From NCBI GenBank assembly GCA_027493375.1, contig JAPVWO010000284.1:1-46681 (forward strand): 46,681 nucleotides of DNA, read 5' to 3'. This document shows positions 6,304 through 14,768 of this stretch, one piece after another. Source of the DNA: Candidatus Multivorans thiocomprendens. Lineage in GTDB: Bacteria; Acidobacteriota; Thermoanaerobaculia; Multivoradales; Multivoraceae. Position 1 is the stretch's first letter. The number at the start of each line of letters is the position of its first letter. The position numbers and the translations under genes are program-made. The notes below the pieces were generated by a model. That model was not told the DNA's origin and searched no databases. It saw only the letters and a list, made by a program, of their open reading frames with translations.

Positions 6304-7962
6304 ATGGCGACGTTCACGCACCCGGGTAGCCGGGCCGATCTGCTGCTGACGCTCGCGCGGCTGGCACTCCCGGATGCCGTGCGACGAGCCAAGCAGCCGC
6401 TGGCGGTGGCGATCCCGGTTGCCGTCCTGTTCCTCGTGTTCGCGACGGTCGCGACCCTGGGGCTGCTTCCGGCAATCTTCGCCATCGAGAGCGACGCCCT
6501 GAGGAGGAATCTCCTCAGCCTGATCGCCTGCTCCGTCACGGCGATCGCGTTGCTCGCCCGGGTGCTGCTTCGAGCCCCGGTCACCTGGCTGCTCGACCTG
6601 GAGGACCTGCTGCGGCTGCCCGTGGGCTTCCGGGACCTTTACGGCCTCCGTTTCGCCCTGAGCACGATCGGGTACTGGCTCCCCGTCCTCGGTCCCGCCG
6701 GCGTCTACCTCGCCGTCATGAGATCCGGAGGCGTCAGCGGAGCGCCGATCACACTGCTCGCCATTCTGAGCCTGGTCTGGATCTTCGGCCGCACGGCGGC
6801 GATCCTGTCGCTTCTCGTCAGCCGCTCAGTCGAAGGCGGACTCGGCACACTGGCCATGGTGGTGATCATGGCTGCCTGCCAAGGCGCGATTCTCTTCGGC
6901 TCGCTGGCGCTCGGCGGCGAGCTCGATTCCGAAGGGATCACTCGGGCAATCGAGGAATCCGCTGTTCTCGACGGCCTCGGCTACACGCCGCCCGGCCTTG
7001 TCGCCGGCATCGTCCACGAACCGGGGCCTTCGCTGCCGAATCTGGCGAGACTCGGCGGCCTGATGGCCGTTCTCGGCGCCCTGGCCGTGGTGGAGTACCG
7101 GCTCCTTCTTCGTAGCTACCTGGAGCGCCCCGGCAGTGACCGGCGAGTCGCTTCCGGGGTGCTTCCGCTGACCCGAGTACTCCGAAACTCGCGCCGTCTC
7201 ACTCCCATTGGGACTCTCTCGGCGCTCGAAATGGAATGCCTGTTGCGCCTCAAACCGGCAAGGCTGCTTCTGGCAATCGCGGCCGCCTTCGCCATGGTGT
7301 GGATACCGGCCCAAGCCGGTCTCACGGTCGGTCTCGCTGGGATCATCGGTCTTGCCCTTCACGGTTTCCGAGTCGAGAAGCAGCCGCCGACCTGCTACGT
7401 ATGGAGGGAATCGCTCGGCCTGCCCCTCACAGTCCCCCAGATCTTCCGCGCAACCGGCCGCGCGCCCGGCGTGATGAGCGTCTTCGTTCTTGCGTTCATC
7501 CTGGGTCTGACGCCGCTCGACTGGTTCGGCTGGGGCTTCTTCGTGGTTGCGTCCTGACTGATGCTCGCCGGCCTCCTCCTGGCAGACGCCGCACACGGCC
7601 TGATTCAGGTCTACTGGCCCCAACGCAGTACCGGCCCGAGCCACGAGACGAATGCCACCAAGTTCGCGGCGTCTCTCCTTGTACCGCAGGTCGCCTTTGC
7701 TCCAGCACTCCTCTCCTTCGCCCTGTACATTCTCTACGCTCGGGAGCGTCTCAGCGCTCTCGCCGCCGGGTTCATCGCAACGACAGTCCTCCTCCTCGCC
7801 GCCGCGGCCGCATACGCCTCTCGGAGACGGCAGGTTCGGGTGCTCAACGCGCGCGGGACTGAACTCCTGCTGGCGGATCCGCCAGAAACCGCACCGGCAA
7901 CGTCCGACCAGGCGCCCGACAGAGCGACTGACGGCACGGTGCGGAGGCCAGGCACGACCTGA
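6304..7962 (+). pseudogene. ABC-2-type permease copy 1, split by an in-frame TGA
   Basis: A 552-codon reading frame interrupted only by TGA at 7555-7557 (codon 418). Downstream the same frame continues without loss (LMLAGLLLADAAHGL to the stop at 7962) and matches the paralogue at 7970 to the C-terminus. The protein is a polytopic membrane protein with repeated hydrophobic segments, resembling permease halves of ABC-2 transporters, and pairs with the ATPase at 9608. The N-terminal half is almost identical to copy 2 (GSRADLLLTLARL, ESDALRRNLLSLIACSVTAI), while the C-terminal half has diverged. Copy 2 reads FVAVFLMLAG where this copy reads FVVAS-stop-LMLAG, so the stop replaces a Phe codon. Options: recent nonsense mutation, a 417-residue truncated product, UGA read-through, or a sequence error. 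Confidence 0.75.
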
Positions 7963-7969
7963 GGTCTCC

Positions 7970-9556
7970 ATGGCACCGATTGGCAAACCCGGTAGCCGGG
8001 CCGATCTGCTGCTGACCCTCGCGCGGCTGGTCCTGCCGGACGCCGTCCGTCGGAGCAAGCAGCCGCTGGCGGTGGCGATCTTCGTTGCCATCCTGTTCCT
8101 CGTGTTCGCGACTGTCGCGACCCTGGGGCTGCTTCCGGCGATCTTCGCCATCGAGAGCGACGCCCTGCGGAGGAATCTCCTCAGCCTGATCGCCTGCTCC
8201 GTGACGGCGATCGCGTTGCTCTCCCAGGTGCTGCTTCGTGCGCCCGTGACCTGGCTGCTCGACCTGGAGGACTTGCTGCGGCTGCCAGTCGGCTTCCGGG
8301 ACCTGTACGGACTCCGTTTCGCTCTCAGCACGATCGGCTACTGGCTCCCCGTTCTCGGTCCAGCCGGCGTCTACCTCACCGTCGCGAGATCGGGAGGCGT
8401 CAGCGGAGCGCCGATCACCCTGCTCGCCATCGTGAGCCTGGTCTGGGTCTTCGGTCGCACCGCGGCGATCCTGTCGCTTCTCGTCAACCGGCCGGTCGAA
8501 GGCAAGCTCGGCGCCCTGGCCATCGTGGCGATCGTTGCCGCGTGCCAGGGCGCGATCATGCTCGGGGTGCTGGCCTTCGGCGGAGAGATCGCTTCCGAAG
8601 GGCTCACCCAGGCGATCGAGGAGTCGGCCGTTCTCGGCGGGCTCGGCTACGCGCCGCCCGGACTCGTCGCCGCCATCGTCCACCAACCGGGGCCTTCGGC
8701 GTCGAATCTGGCGAGACTCGGCGGCCTGATGGCCGTTCTCGGCGTGTTGGCCGTACTCGAGAATCGGCTCCTGCTTCGCGGCTACCTGGAACGTCCCGGT
8801 GGCGACCGGCGCACGGCTTCCGGAAGCCTGCCGCTTGCCAGGCTGCTCCGCAAGGCGAAGCGTCTCACTCCAACGGGCGTCCTCACGCTGGTCGAGATCG
8901 AGTGCCTCCTACGTCTGAAGCCGGCACGTCTGGTTCTCGCGTTGGTCCTGGGTACCTCCCTCGTCGTCGTGCCTACCGCAGGGGGCTTCGCGGTGGGGCC
9001 GGCGGCGCTCTTCGCCATCTTTCTGAACGACTTTCGCATCGGAAAGCAGCCCCCGACCTGCCATGTATGGCGGGAGTCGCTCGCGCTGCCGTTCCCGGTC
9101 CGGAGGATCTTCAACGCGCCCGGCCGTGCGATGAACGTGGTCATCGTCTTCGCCATCGCGTTCATTCTGGGTCTGACGCCGCTTGAGTGGTTCGGGTGGC
9201 AGTTCTTCTTCGTCGCCGTCTTTCTGATGCTCGCGGGCTTCCTCATGGCCGCCGCAACGTACGGCCTGGTTCAGCTTCGCTGGCCCCAACGCAACGAAGG
9301 GTTCCTGCACGACCCCGACGGCCCCAGGCTCGGCGCCGCCGTGGTGGCCGCACACCTCGTCGGCCTGCCAGGCGCCCTCTCCTTTCTGCTCTGGGTGCTT
9401 CTGGAACGCCAGCGCGTGACGCCGCTGACCGCCGGAATCATCGCGGTCGCAGTCCTCCTCCTCGCCGTCGCGGCCGCCTACGCCTCACGACGAAGGCAGA
9501 GACGGCTGCTGGCAACCCGCGGCCGCGAACTCCTGCTCAAGGACCCGTCCCACTAG
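7970..9556 (+). CDS. ABC-2-type transporter permease, copy 2 (intact)
   Basis: 528 residues, ATG 7970, seven bases after the stop of copy 1. About ten or more hydrophobic segments occur (for example near 37-60, 75-100 and 130-160, and several in the last 150 residues), with a short basic C-terminal tail (YASRRRQRRLL). There is no ATP-binding motif. It is the membrane partner of the ATPase that starts 51 bases downstream. Together they would form an ABC-2-type system, moving the operon's peptides out or protecting the producer from them. The direction of transport is inferred. The earlier in-frame start at 7652 is out of the question because it would overlap the C-terminal coding of copy 1. 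Confidence 0.82.
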   Translation: MAPIGKPGSRADLLLTLARLVLPDAVRRSKQPLAVAIFVAILFLVFATVATLGLLPAIFAIESDALRRNLLSLIACSVTAIALLSQVLLRAPVTWLLDLEDLLRLPVGFRDLYGLRFALSTIGYWLPVLGPAGVYLTVARSGGVSGAPITLLAIVSLVWVFGRTAAILSLLVNRPVEGKLGALAIVAIVAACQGAIMLGVLAFGGEIASEGLTQAIEESAVLGGLGYAPPGLVAAIVHQPGPSASNLARLGGLMAVLGVLAVLENRLLLRGYLERPGGDRRTASGSLPLARLLRKAKRLTPTGVLTLVEIECLLRLKPARLVLALVLGTSLVVVPTAGGFAVGPAALFAIFLNDFRIGKQPPTCHVWRESLALPFPVRRIFNAPGRAMNVVIVFAIAFILGLTPLEWFGWQFFFVAVFLMLAGFLMAAATYGLVQLRWPQRNEGFLHDPDGPRLGAAVVAAHLVGLPGALSFLLWVLLERQRVTPLTAGIIAVAVLLLAVAAAYASRRRQRRLLATRGRELLLKDPSH

Positions 9557-9607
9557 ACCCCTGCCCCTACCTCTACCGCCCCTGCAACCACAAGGAAGAA
9601 CACACGG

Positions 9608-10393
9608 ATGGAAGTAATCAAGGCAGAGAACCTGACCCGGTCGTACGGAGGCAACGTCGTCGTCGACGGCGTCGATCTCGACGTCCGGGAGGGACAGATC
9701 CTGGGCTTCGTCGGTCCCAACGGGGCCGGGAAGACAACGACCTGGTCGATGCTGACCGGGGTGCTCAATCCCACGAGCGGCACGGTCCACCTGCTCGGCA
9801 GGCCGATCGACATCAACGACACCAAGCTCAAGCAACAACTCGGCATCGTCCCCGACCACAGCGTGATGTTCGAGAGCCTGACCGGCGAGGAGCTGCTCCT
9901 GTCGTATGCCCGCATCTATGGCCTGAGCCGCGAGGACGCCGGGCAGCGGACCGACGAGGCGCTCTCGGTCTTCGACCTCGAAGACGCCGCCAGGCGACCG
10001 ATCACGACGTACTCGCACGGCATGAGGAAGAAGATCCGCCTAGCGGCAGCAACGCTTCACGCGCCGCGGGTCCTGTTCCTCGACGAGCCGTTCGAGGGGA
10101 TGGACGCCTTGAGCGCCCGCACCGTCATGTCGATCCTGCAGCAGATGGCCGAGCAGGGAGCAGCCATCTTCCTCACTTCCCACATGCTCGACTATGTCGA
10201 GCGGGTGTCCACCCACATCGCCGTCATCAGGGACGGCAAGGTCCTCCTGTCGTGTTCCCGGGAGGAGTTCCGCGAACTGCCCGCCGCCGAGGGAGAAGAC
10301 GGCGCCGGGCGGCTCGAAAACCTCATTCTCAGTATCTCCAGGCGCGAACGGTTCTCCCGCCTCTCCTGGATCGGCAGCAGGAGCGCGACATGA
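9608..10393 (+). CDS. ABC transporter ATP-binding protein
   Basis: 261 residues, ATG 9608 behind AAGGAAG. Complete ABC ATPase: Walker A GPNGAGKTT near residues 36-44, signature-like YSHGMRKKIRLAAA near 136, Walker B VLFLDEPFEGMD near 155, and H-loop TSHMLDYVE near 190. The signature is SHGMR rather than LSGGQ, as is common in ABC-2-type (drug or peptide export and self-resistance) ATPases. It is followed by a C-terminal extension of about 50 residues. It should energise the permease(s) at 6304/7970. Its stop overlaps the ATG of the next gene (ATGA at 10390), so the YIP1-like protein is translationally coupled to it. Confidence 0.93.
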   Translation: MEVIKAENLTRSYGGNVVVDGVDLDVREGQILGFVGPNGAGKTTTWSMLTGVLNPTSGTVHLLGRPIDINDTKLKQQLGIVPDHSVMFESLTGEELLLSYARIYGLSREDAGQRTDEALSVFDLEDAARRPITTYSHGMRKKIRLAAATLHAPRVLFLDEPFEGMDALSARTVMSILQQMAEQGAAIFLTSHMLDYVERVSTHIAVIRDGKVLLSCSREEFRELPAAEGEDGAGRLENLILSISRRERFSRLSWIGSRSAT

Positions 10394-11169
10394 CCGGACA
10401 TCCAGGCAGCACTCACGACGAACGCAGCGCCGAGACCGGCGGCGACCACTCACAGGGCCCGAACGCCTGGTTCAAGGCGCTGTTCTGCATCTTCGCGTCG
10501 CCGCGCCGGAGCTTCGAGATCATCCGGCACCGCAACCCGTGGCTCGCAACGCTGCTCCTGGTCCTGGCCGGAAACGCCGCCTTGGCCCTGGCCTCGGCGC
10601 CGCTGGGCCTCCAGGCCATGCGGGCCCAGCTGACGGAGCGGATGCCGGGCAGCCCGGACCAGGTCGACGCCATGATGGCGCAGTTCGAACAGGCAGCCGC
10701 GGCAGGGCGCTGGCTGGCGATGGCCACCGGTCCCCTCTCCGTGGCCCTCGGACTCGCGATTCAGACCGTCCTCGTGTGGCTCCTGGCGATCGCCCTCCAG
10801 GGACGGCTCCGATTCGTCCAGTCCCTCGCCTTGATGATCCACCTGGCCGTGATCACTCATCTCCAGAGCTGGGCCAACTTCCTTCTCCTCCACGTCCGTG
10901 GCACCGACGCGATCCGATCGCAACTGGACCTCCGGGCGCCGATGGGACTCGACCTGCTGCTGGCCGGCGACAACGCGACGCTCAACGTCGTTTACGCGAG
11001 CATCAATCCGTTCACGGTCTGGTTTCTCGCGTTGCTCGGCCTGGGCGCCGCCGCGGTGTTCGGGGTCCCGGAGCGCAAGGCCTGGCTGCTGGCCGCCATC
11101 TACTGGGCAACGACGACGGCCTTCACAGCCGCGGCGACCGGTCTGGCGGCCCGGCTCACGCCGACCTGA
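10390..11169 (+). CDS. YIP1-family integral membrane protein, copy 1
   Basis: 259 residues starting at the ATG that overlaps the ATPase stop. A short hydrophilic N-terminus leads into the motif WFKALFCIFASPRRSFEII, typical of the start of YIP1-domain proteins, followed by five or so membrane segments. Function in bacteria is poorly known. YIP1 proteins often accompany ABC-2 transporters. Position and coupling suggest an accessory membrane subunit or an immunity-type protein for the peptide system, which is inference. The related frame at 11215 follows after 45 bases. Confidence 0.75.
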   Translation: MTGHPGSTHDERSAETGGDHSQGPNAWFKALFCIFASPRRSFEIIRHRNPWLATLLLVLAGNAALALASAPLGLQAMRAQLTERMPGSPDQVDAMMAQFEQAAAAGRWLAMATGPLSVALGLAIQTVLVWLLAIALQGRLRFVQSLALMIHLAVITHLQSWANFLLLHVRGTDAIRSQLDLRAPMGLDLLLAGDNATLNVVYASINPFTVWFLALLGLGAAAVFGVPERKAWLLAAIYWATTTAFTAAATGLAARLTPT

Positions 11170-11214
11170 CCCGGCCGACGACGTGGTTCCATCCCGAGTC
11201 GATACAGTCCCCTC

Positions 11215-11914
11215 ATGGGCGATGAACCCGAGGCGAGCGGCTCCCTCCGGTTCAAAGCGCTGATCTGGATCTTCACCGCCCCGCGGAAGAGCTTCGCCGT
11301 CATCCGCGAGCACCACCCGTGGGTCGCCGGCCCGGCCGTGGGCAGCTCCCTGATCGTCCTGGCTGTTCTGCTGACGACATCGTGGTTCGCCGATGCGATG
11401 GACAGCATCGGTGATCCCCTCGAGATTCCCTACGGGATGGTTTCGTTCGCCTTCGCGGGCCATCCCGCTCCTGCTCCTGGTCGAGGCCGTCGTGCTCCGG
11501 CTCCTGGCGGCGGCCATGAAAGGTCGGGCGCGGTTCGAGCAGTGTCTGTCGCTGGCGCTGCATGTCAGCCTCATCGGCGCCACGGGGCTGGTCGTCCGCT
11601 CGCTGCTGAGAACCACCCAGGTCGACGGCATCCTCGATCTACAGCGGAACATCTTCGACCGGGGACGGGACTCCGGATGGGACGCGATGGGGCTTGTAGC
11701 CGACATGGCGCCGGGCGCGATTCTCGACCTGATGATCCACTCCTTCGCGTTCGTCTGGTCCTTTCTCCTGCTGGGGCTGGGCGCCGCCGCGGTGTTCCGC
11801 CTTTCCAGGCCAGCGGGCTTCGCCATCGCCGCGATCAACTGGGCGGCCGGCAAGGTGCTGGAGATGGGTCTGGCGGGCCTGGCGGTCGCGGCGATGACGG
11901 CGTCCCTACGCTGA
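11215..11914 (+). pseudogene. YIP1-family membrane protein, copy 2, with a +1 frameshift
   Basis: It begins at ATG 11215 (FKALIWIFTAPRKSFAVI, the same motif as copy 1) and reads in frame 1 to about residue 82 (GMVSFAFA). The homologous sequence then continues in frame 2 (AIPLLLLVEAVVLRLLAAAMKG) to the stop at 11914. One extra G in the GGG at 11457-11459 explains the shift. With it removed the protein would be about 232 residues with the family's usual membrane segments, including LLGLGAAAVFRL, which matches LLGLGAAAVFGV of copy 1. It could be a sequencing error, a recent mutation or, less likely, programmed frameshifting. Confidence 0.75.
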
Positions 11915-11964
11915 CCGGAACGATCGGCGTCCGGTCCGGCCCCACCCCGACAGGCGGCCGGGTC

Positions 11965-12115
11965 GTTTGACGGACCATCGACCGCGCGGTAGCTTCTCGC
12001 CGTTGGTTGTCGTCGCGCCGTGGGCCTGCGAGCCGGGTCTCCTGCCGAATACAACAGTCGACACCAGGCGCCGGGTCGCTCCCGGCGCTCGGCGAATAGG
12101 CAGGGCGTTTCGTGC
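11965..12115 (+). repeat. Interspersed structured repeat family 1, copy 2
   Basis: It shares with 6060-6215, in the same order, GTTTGACGGAC (11965), GTTGGT-GTC, GTGGGCCTGCGAGCCGG (12020-12036), CCTGCC and GGGTCGCTCCC. Here the TCGCT loop is closed by an 8-bp stem GCGCCGGG/CCCGGCGC (12068-12088), a different sequence from copy 1 but again fully paired. It fills most of the 11915-12226 gap, in which I see no gene. It lies immediately after the ABC/YIP1 module. Confidence 0.6.
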
Positions 12116-12226
12116 CCACTGTGCATGGCGACCAACAAGGCCCGGCGCCAACCCTCTCTGCCTGCCTGGGCCGCGGCATGCTGGTATAACGGTGGCAACA
12201 ACGGGCTATCGATGAGGAGAGCCACC

Positions 12227-13327
12227 ATGCAGAGCAGAGTCTCCCTCGCTGCCGTCACGGCCGCCGCCATCGCCTTGCTCGCGGCGCCCGCCGCGCCTGC
12301 CGACGACGACGACGCGCTCCCCCGCACGGCCTCCGGCCGTCCCGACTTGACCGGCGACTACGACATCTCCACGCTGACTCCGTTGCAGCGACCTCAAGAG
12401 TTCGGCGACAACCTCTACCTGACGCGCGAGCAGGCGGAAGAGATCGTCGAACGGGAGCGCCAGCGCGTAGCGGCCCGGGCCGCCGTCCGCACGATCGACG
12501 AACCGCCCCCGCCCGGCGGCGCGCCGCCCATCGGTCTGGGCGACGAGTTCCGGGAGACGAGCGGCGCCGGCAACGTCGGCGGCTACAACAACTTCTGGAC
12601 CGACCGCGGCAGCGACGTGTTCTCGATCGACGGCAGGTTCCGGACCTCGATCATCATCGACCCGCCGAACGGCCGGATGCCGCAACTGACCGCCGAGACG
12701 CTGCAGAGGATGTCCGAGCGGCGCGGTCGCCGCCGCGGCAACGACGGCACGGCCTGGTGGCTCGAGGTCGAGGGCCCCGGGCCGTACGACGGCCCGGAGA
12801 ACCTGGGCGTGCCTGAACGTTGCCTGATCGGCTTCGGCGCCACCAGCGGACCGCCGATGCTGCCCGTGCTCTACAACAACGCCAAGCGGATCGTGCAGAC
12901 CGAAGACCACCTGATGATCCTGGTCGAGATGGTGCACGACGCGCGGATCGTCCGCATCGGCGGCGAGCACGCCCCGGAAGACGAGCGCCGCTGGCTCGGC
13001 GACTCGGTCGGCTGGTGGGAGGGCGACACGCTCGTGGTCGAGACGACGAACTTCATCGACCGGCCGGCGCTCTTCCTCGCCTCACGGAACCTCAAGGTGA
13101 CCGAACGCTTCACACGGGTCAACGCGGACGACCTGCTCTACGCGTTCACGGTAGAGGACCCGACCGTGTGGAGCGCGCCCTGGAGCGGCGAGTACCCGTG
13201 GCCCGGCACACCGGCCAAGGTCTACGAGTACGCCTGCCACGAGGGGAACTACGCGATGGGGAACATCCTCAGGGGCGCGCGGCTGCTCGAGGACGAGACG
13301 CGCAGCGCGGCCGGCGGCGGCCAGTAG
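12227..13327 (+). CDS. Secreted protein of unknown function, related to the gene at 13808
   Basis: 366 residues from ATG 12227, chosen because GAGGAG lies about eight bases before it and it gives a clean signal peptide (1-25, ending APA). An ATG at 12212 is possible. After the signal comes RTASGRPDLTGDYD, a long charged helix-like segment, and a conserved C-terminal half with GWWEGDTLVVETTNF. The same pattern (RPDLNGIW, GRWEGETLVVDVTSQ) occurs in the protein at 13808-14629, so the two are distant paralogues. Genes of this type often sit beside DUF6152 genes, as here. No enzymatic motif is recognised. It is transcribed towards 13353 with only 25 bases between the ends. Confidence 0.8.
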   Translation: MQSRVSLAAVTAAAIALLAAPAAPADDDDALPRTASGRPDLTGDYDISTLTPLQRPQEFGDNLYLTREQAEEIVERERQRVAARAAVRTIDEPPPPGGAPPIGLGDEFRETSGAGNVGGYNNFWTDRGSDVFSIDGRFRTSIIIDPPNGRMPQLTAETLQRMSERRGRRRGNDGTAWWLEVEGPGPYDGPENLGVPERCLIGFGATSGPPMLPVLYNNAKRIVQTEDHLMILVEMVHDARIVRIGGEHAPEDERRWLGDSVGWWEGDTLVVETTNFIDRPALFLASRNLKVTERFTRVNADDLLYAFTVEDPTVWSAPWSGEYPWPGTPAKVYEYACHEGNYAMGNILRGARLLEDETRSAAGGGQ

Positions 13328-13352
13328 CTCCAGCGGGAGAACTGTGCTGCCG

Positions 13353-13778
13353 CTACTGCTCGGTCGGATCCCGGCCGTCGCGCGGCGCGCCCGTGCCGGA
13401 GGAACCCATGAACAGCTTGCGGCCGTCCGGGAAGGTCAGGTCGCGGCCGTTCGCCTTGTTCGAGCCGTCCTTGGCCTGGTAGCCGTCGACGACGATCTCG
13501 GTCCCGGGCAGCAGCGACCTCTTCGTGAAGCCGCGCCGGGCGAGCGTGTTCGGCGTGCCGCCTTCGACCATCCAGACGGTCGACGTGCCATCGTCGCTCA
13601 TCACCTCCAGGTGAATCCAGGCGTGGGGGTTGATCCACTCCATCTTCGTCACCTTGCCGCGAAGCTGGAGCGGCCGGTCGGCGTCGAACTCGGCCGAGAA
13701 GGCATGATGAGCGGCGAGCGGTATGGCGAGCACCAGGGCGAGGCCCGCTGCCAGTAGGACGATTCGCTGGAACTTCAT
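13353..13778 (-). CDS. DUF6152-family secreted protein
   Basis: 141 residues, ATG at 13778 with GGAGAGGAGAA upstream. Signal peptide 1-22 ending LAA, then the hallmark AHHAFSAEFD and KVTKMEWINPHAWIHLEV. This is a small, probably periplasmic beta-barrel-like domain of unknown function. It lies 29 bases downstream of the secreted protein at 13808 on the same strand, so the two form a pair. Very long antisense frames cover this locus but are only shadows of high GC. Confidence 0.88.
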   Translation of the reverse strand: MKFQRIVLLAAGLALVLAIPLAAHHAFSAEFDADRPLQLRGKVTKMEWINPHAWIHLEVMSDDGTSTVWMVEGGTPNTLARRGFTKRSLLPGTEIVVDGYQAKDGSNKANGRDLTFPDGRKLFMGSSGTGAPRDGRDPTEQ

Positions 13779-13807
13779 CGCTGTTCTCCTCTCCTTGTCG
13801 GCGCCAG

Positions 13808-14629
13808 TCAGGGACCCGAGTCGGCGCCCTTGCGCAGGTGGCCGTACATCAGCTCCTCGGCGAACTCGACGCACTTGAACTCGAGCAACTGCATGTTCGG
13901 GTCGACCCGGCGGTAGAGCGGCAGGCTGATCTTCCAGGGCTGGCTGTAGACGTTCCCGTCGGTGATCGTCGCCTCGTACTGGAGGTGATACGGGCTCATG
14001 GCGGTCCAGCGCTCCTCGACGTGGATCGCGTCCGTGTGGTGGTTGCCGCTCGAGTCGAGCCAGGTGTCCGGCACCTGGCTCGTCACGTCGACGACCAGCG
14101 TCTCCCCTTCCCAGCGCCCGATCGAGTGTCCCATCCAGGTGTCGAACGGAGCCTCGAAGCCCTCCCGGTTCATGTAGATCACGCGGCTGGCGCTGGCGAA
14201 CTCGTAGGCGATCAGCACGTGATCGGGCGTCTGGACGATCTGGAACGGGAACGGCATGTAGTTGGCGCGCGGGATGCCCGGCATGTAGCACTTCACCGCC
14301 GGATCGAGCGCCAGCCAGTTCTCGCGGTTCTGGTCGCGCTTCTCCAGGGCCTCCGGCAGGTACGGGATCCTGCCGCCCTCGACGATGCCGAGACCGCCCG
14401 GTATCGCGCCCAGCGCGGCCATCTCGACCACCGGGCCGTGGCGTGCGGCGTGGGGTTCGATGTCCCAATGCGCGGCGCCCAGCGCCTGCCAGATCCCGTT
14501 GAGATCCGGCCTGTCGTCGTGTGTGCGCGGCGCCCTGTAATCGGTGTCCTGCCCTGCAGCGGGCGCCGCCGCGAGCAGCAATGCCGCAAGCAGCGTCAAC
14601 ACCGTCCGTTCCGTGAGACTCCGCTTCAT
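13808..14629 (-). CDS. Secreted protein of unknown function paired with DUF6152 gene
   Basis: 273 residues from ATG 14629 (AGGAGG lies about six bases upstream; a GTG one codon earlier is possible). Signal peptide about 1-26 (ending AAG-QD). Conserved elements: RPDLNGIWQALG, CYMPGIPRANYMPFPFQIV, WMGHSIGRWEGETLVVDV, HHTDAIHVEERW. It shares the WEGDTLVV block with the plus-strand protein at 12227. A lone cysteine lies in the CYMPGIPR motif. The reaction, if any, is unknown. Its upstream region (14630-14768) is the divergent control region shared with the VWFA-related gene. Confidence 0.82.
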   Translation of the reverse strand: MKRSLTERTVLTLLAALLLAAAPAAGQDTDYRAPRTHDDRPDLNGIWQALGAAHWDIEPHAARHGPVVEMAALGAIPGGLGIVEGGRIPYLPEALEKRDQNRENWLALDPAVKCYMPGIPRANYMPFPFQIVQTPDHVLIAYEFASASRVIYMNREGFEAPFDTWMGHSIGRWEGETLVVDVTSQVPDTWLDSSGNHHTDAIHVEERWTAMSPYHLQYEATITDGNVYSQPWKISLPLYRRVDPNMQLLEFKCVEFAEELMYGHLRKGADSGP

Positions 14630-14768
14630 CACAATCTGCCTCCTCCGATGAGGGCCTGCTCTGGTCGCGAACGGTGAGAATAGCAGCCCGCTCGCCCGGT
14701 TCCGCCGCGACGCGAAAACACGATTCTCTCGGGAAACCGGAAGGGGCTGGCGCTAACATGGTCGTCCG

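Noticed and set aside
7555-7557. TGA as selenocysteine codon
   Set aside because: The paralogue has Phe, not Cys, at the position, and no hairpin of SECIS type was evident just after it.
9187-10389. N-terminal extension of the YIP1-like gene
   Set aside because: Frame-shifted shadow of the permease and ATPase; real start is the ATG at 10390 overlapping the ATPase stop.
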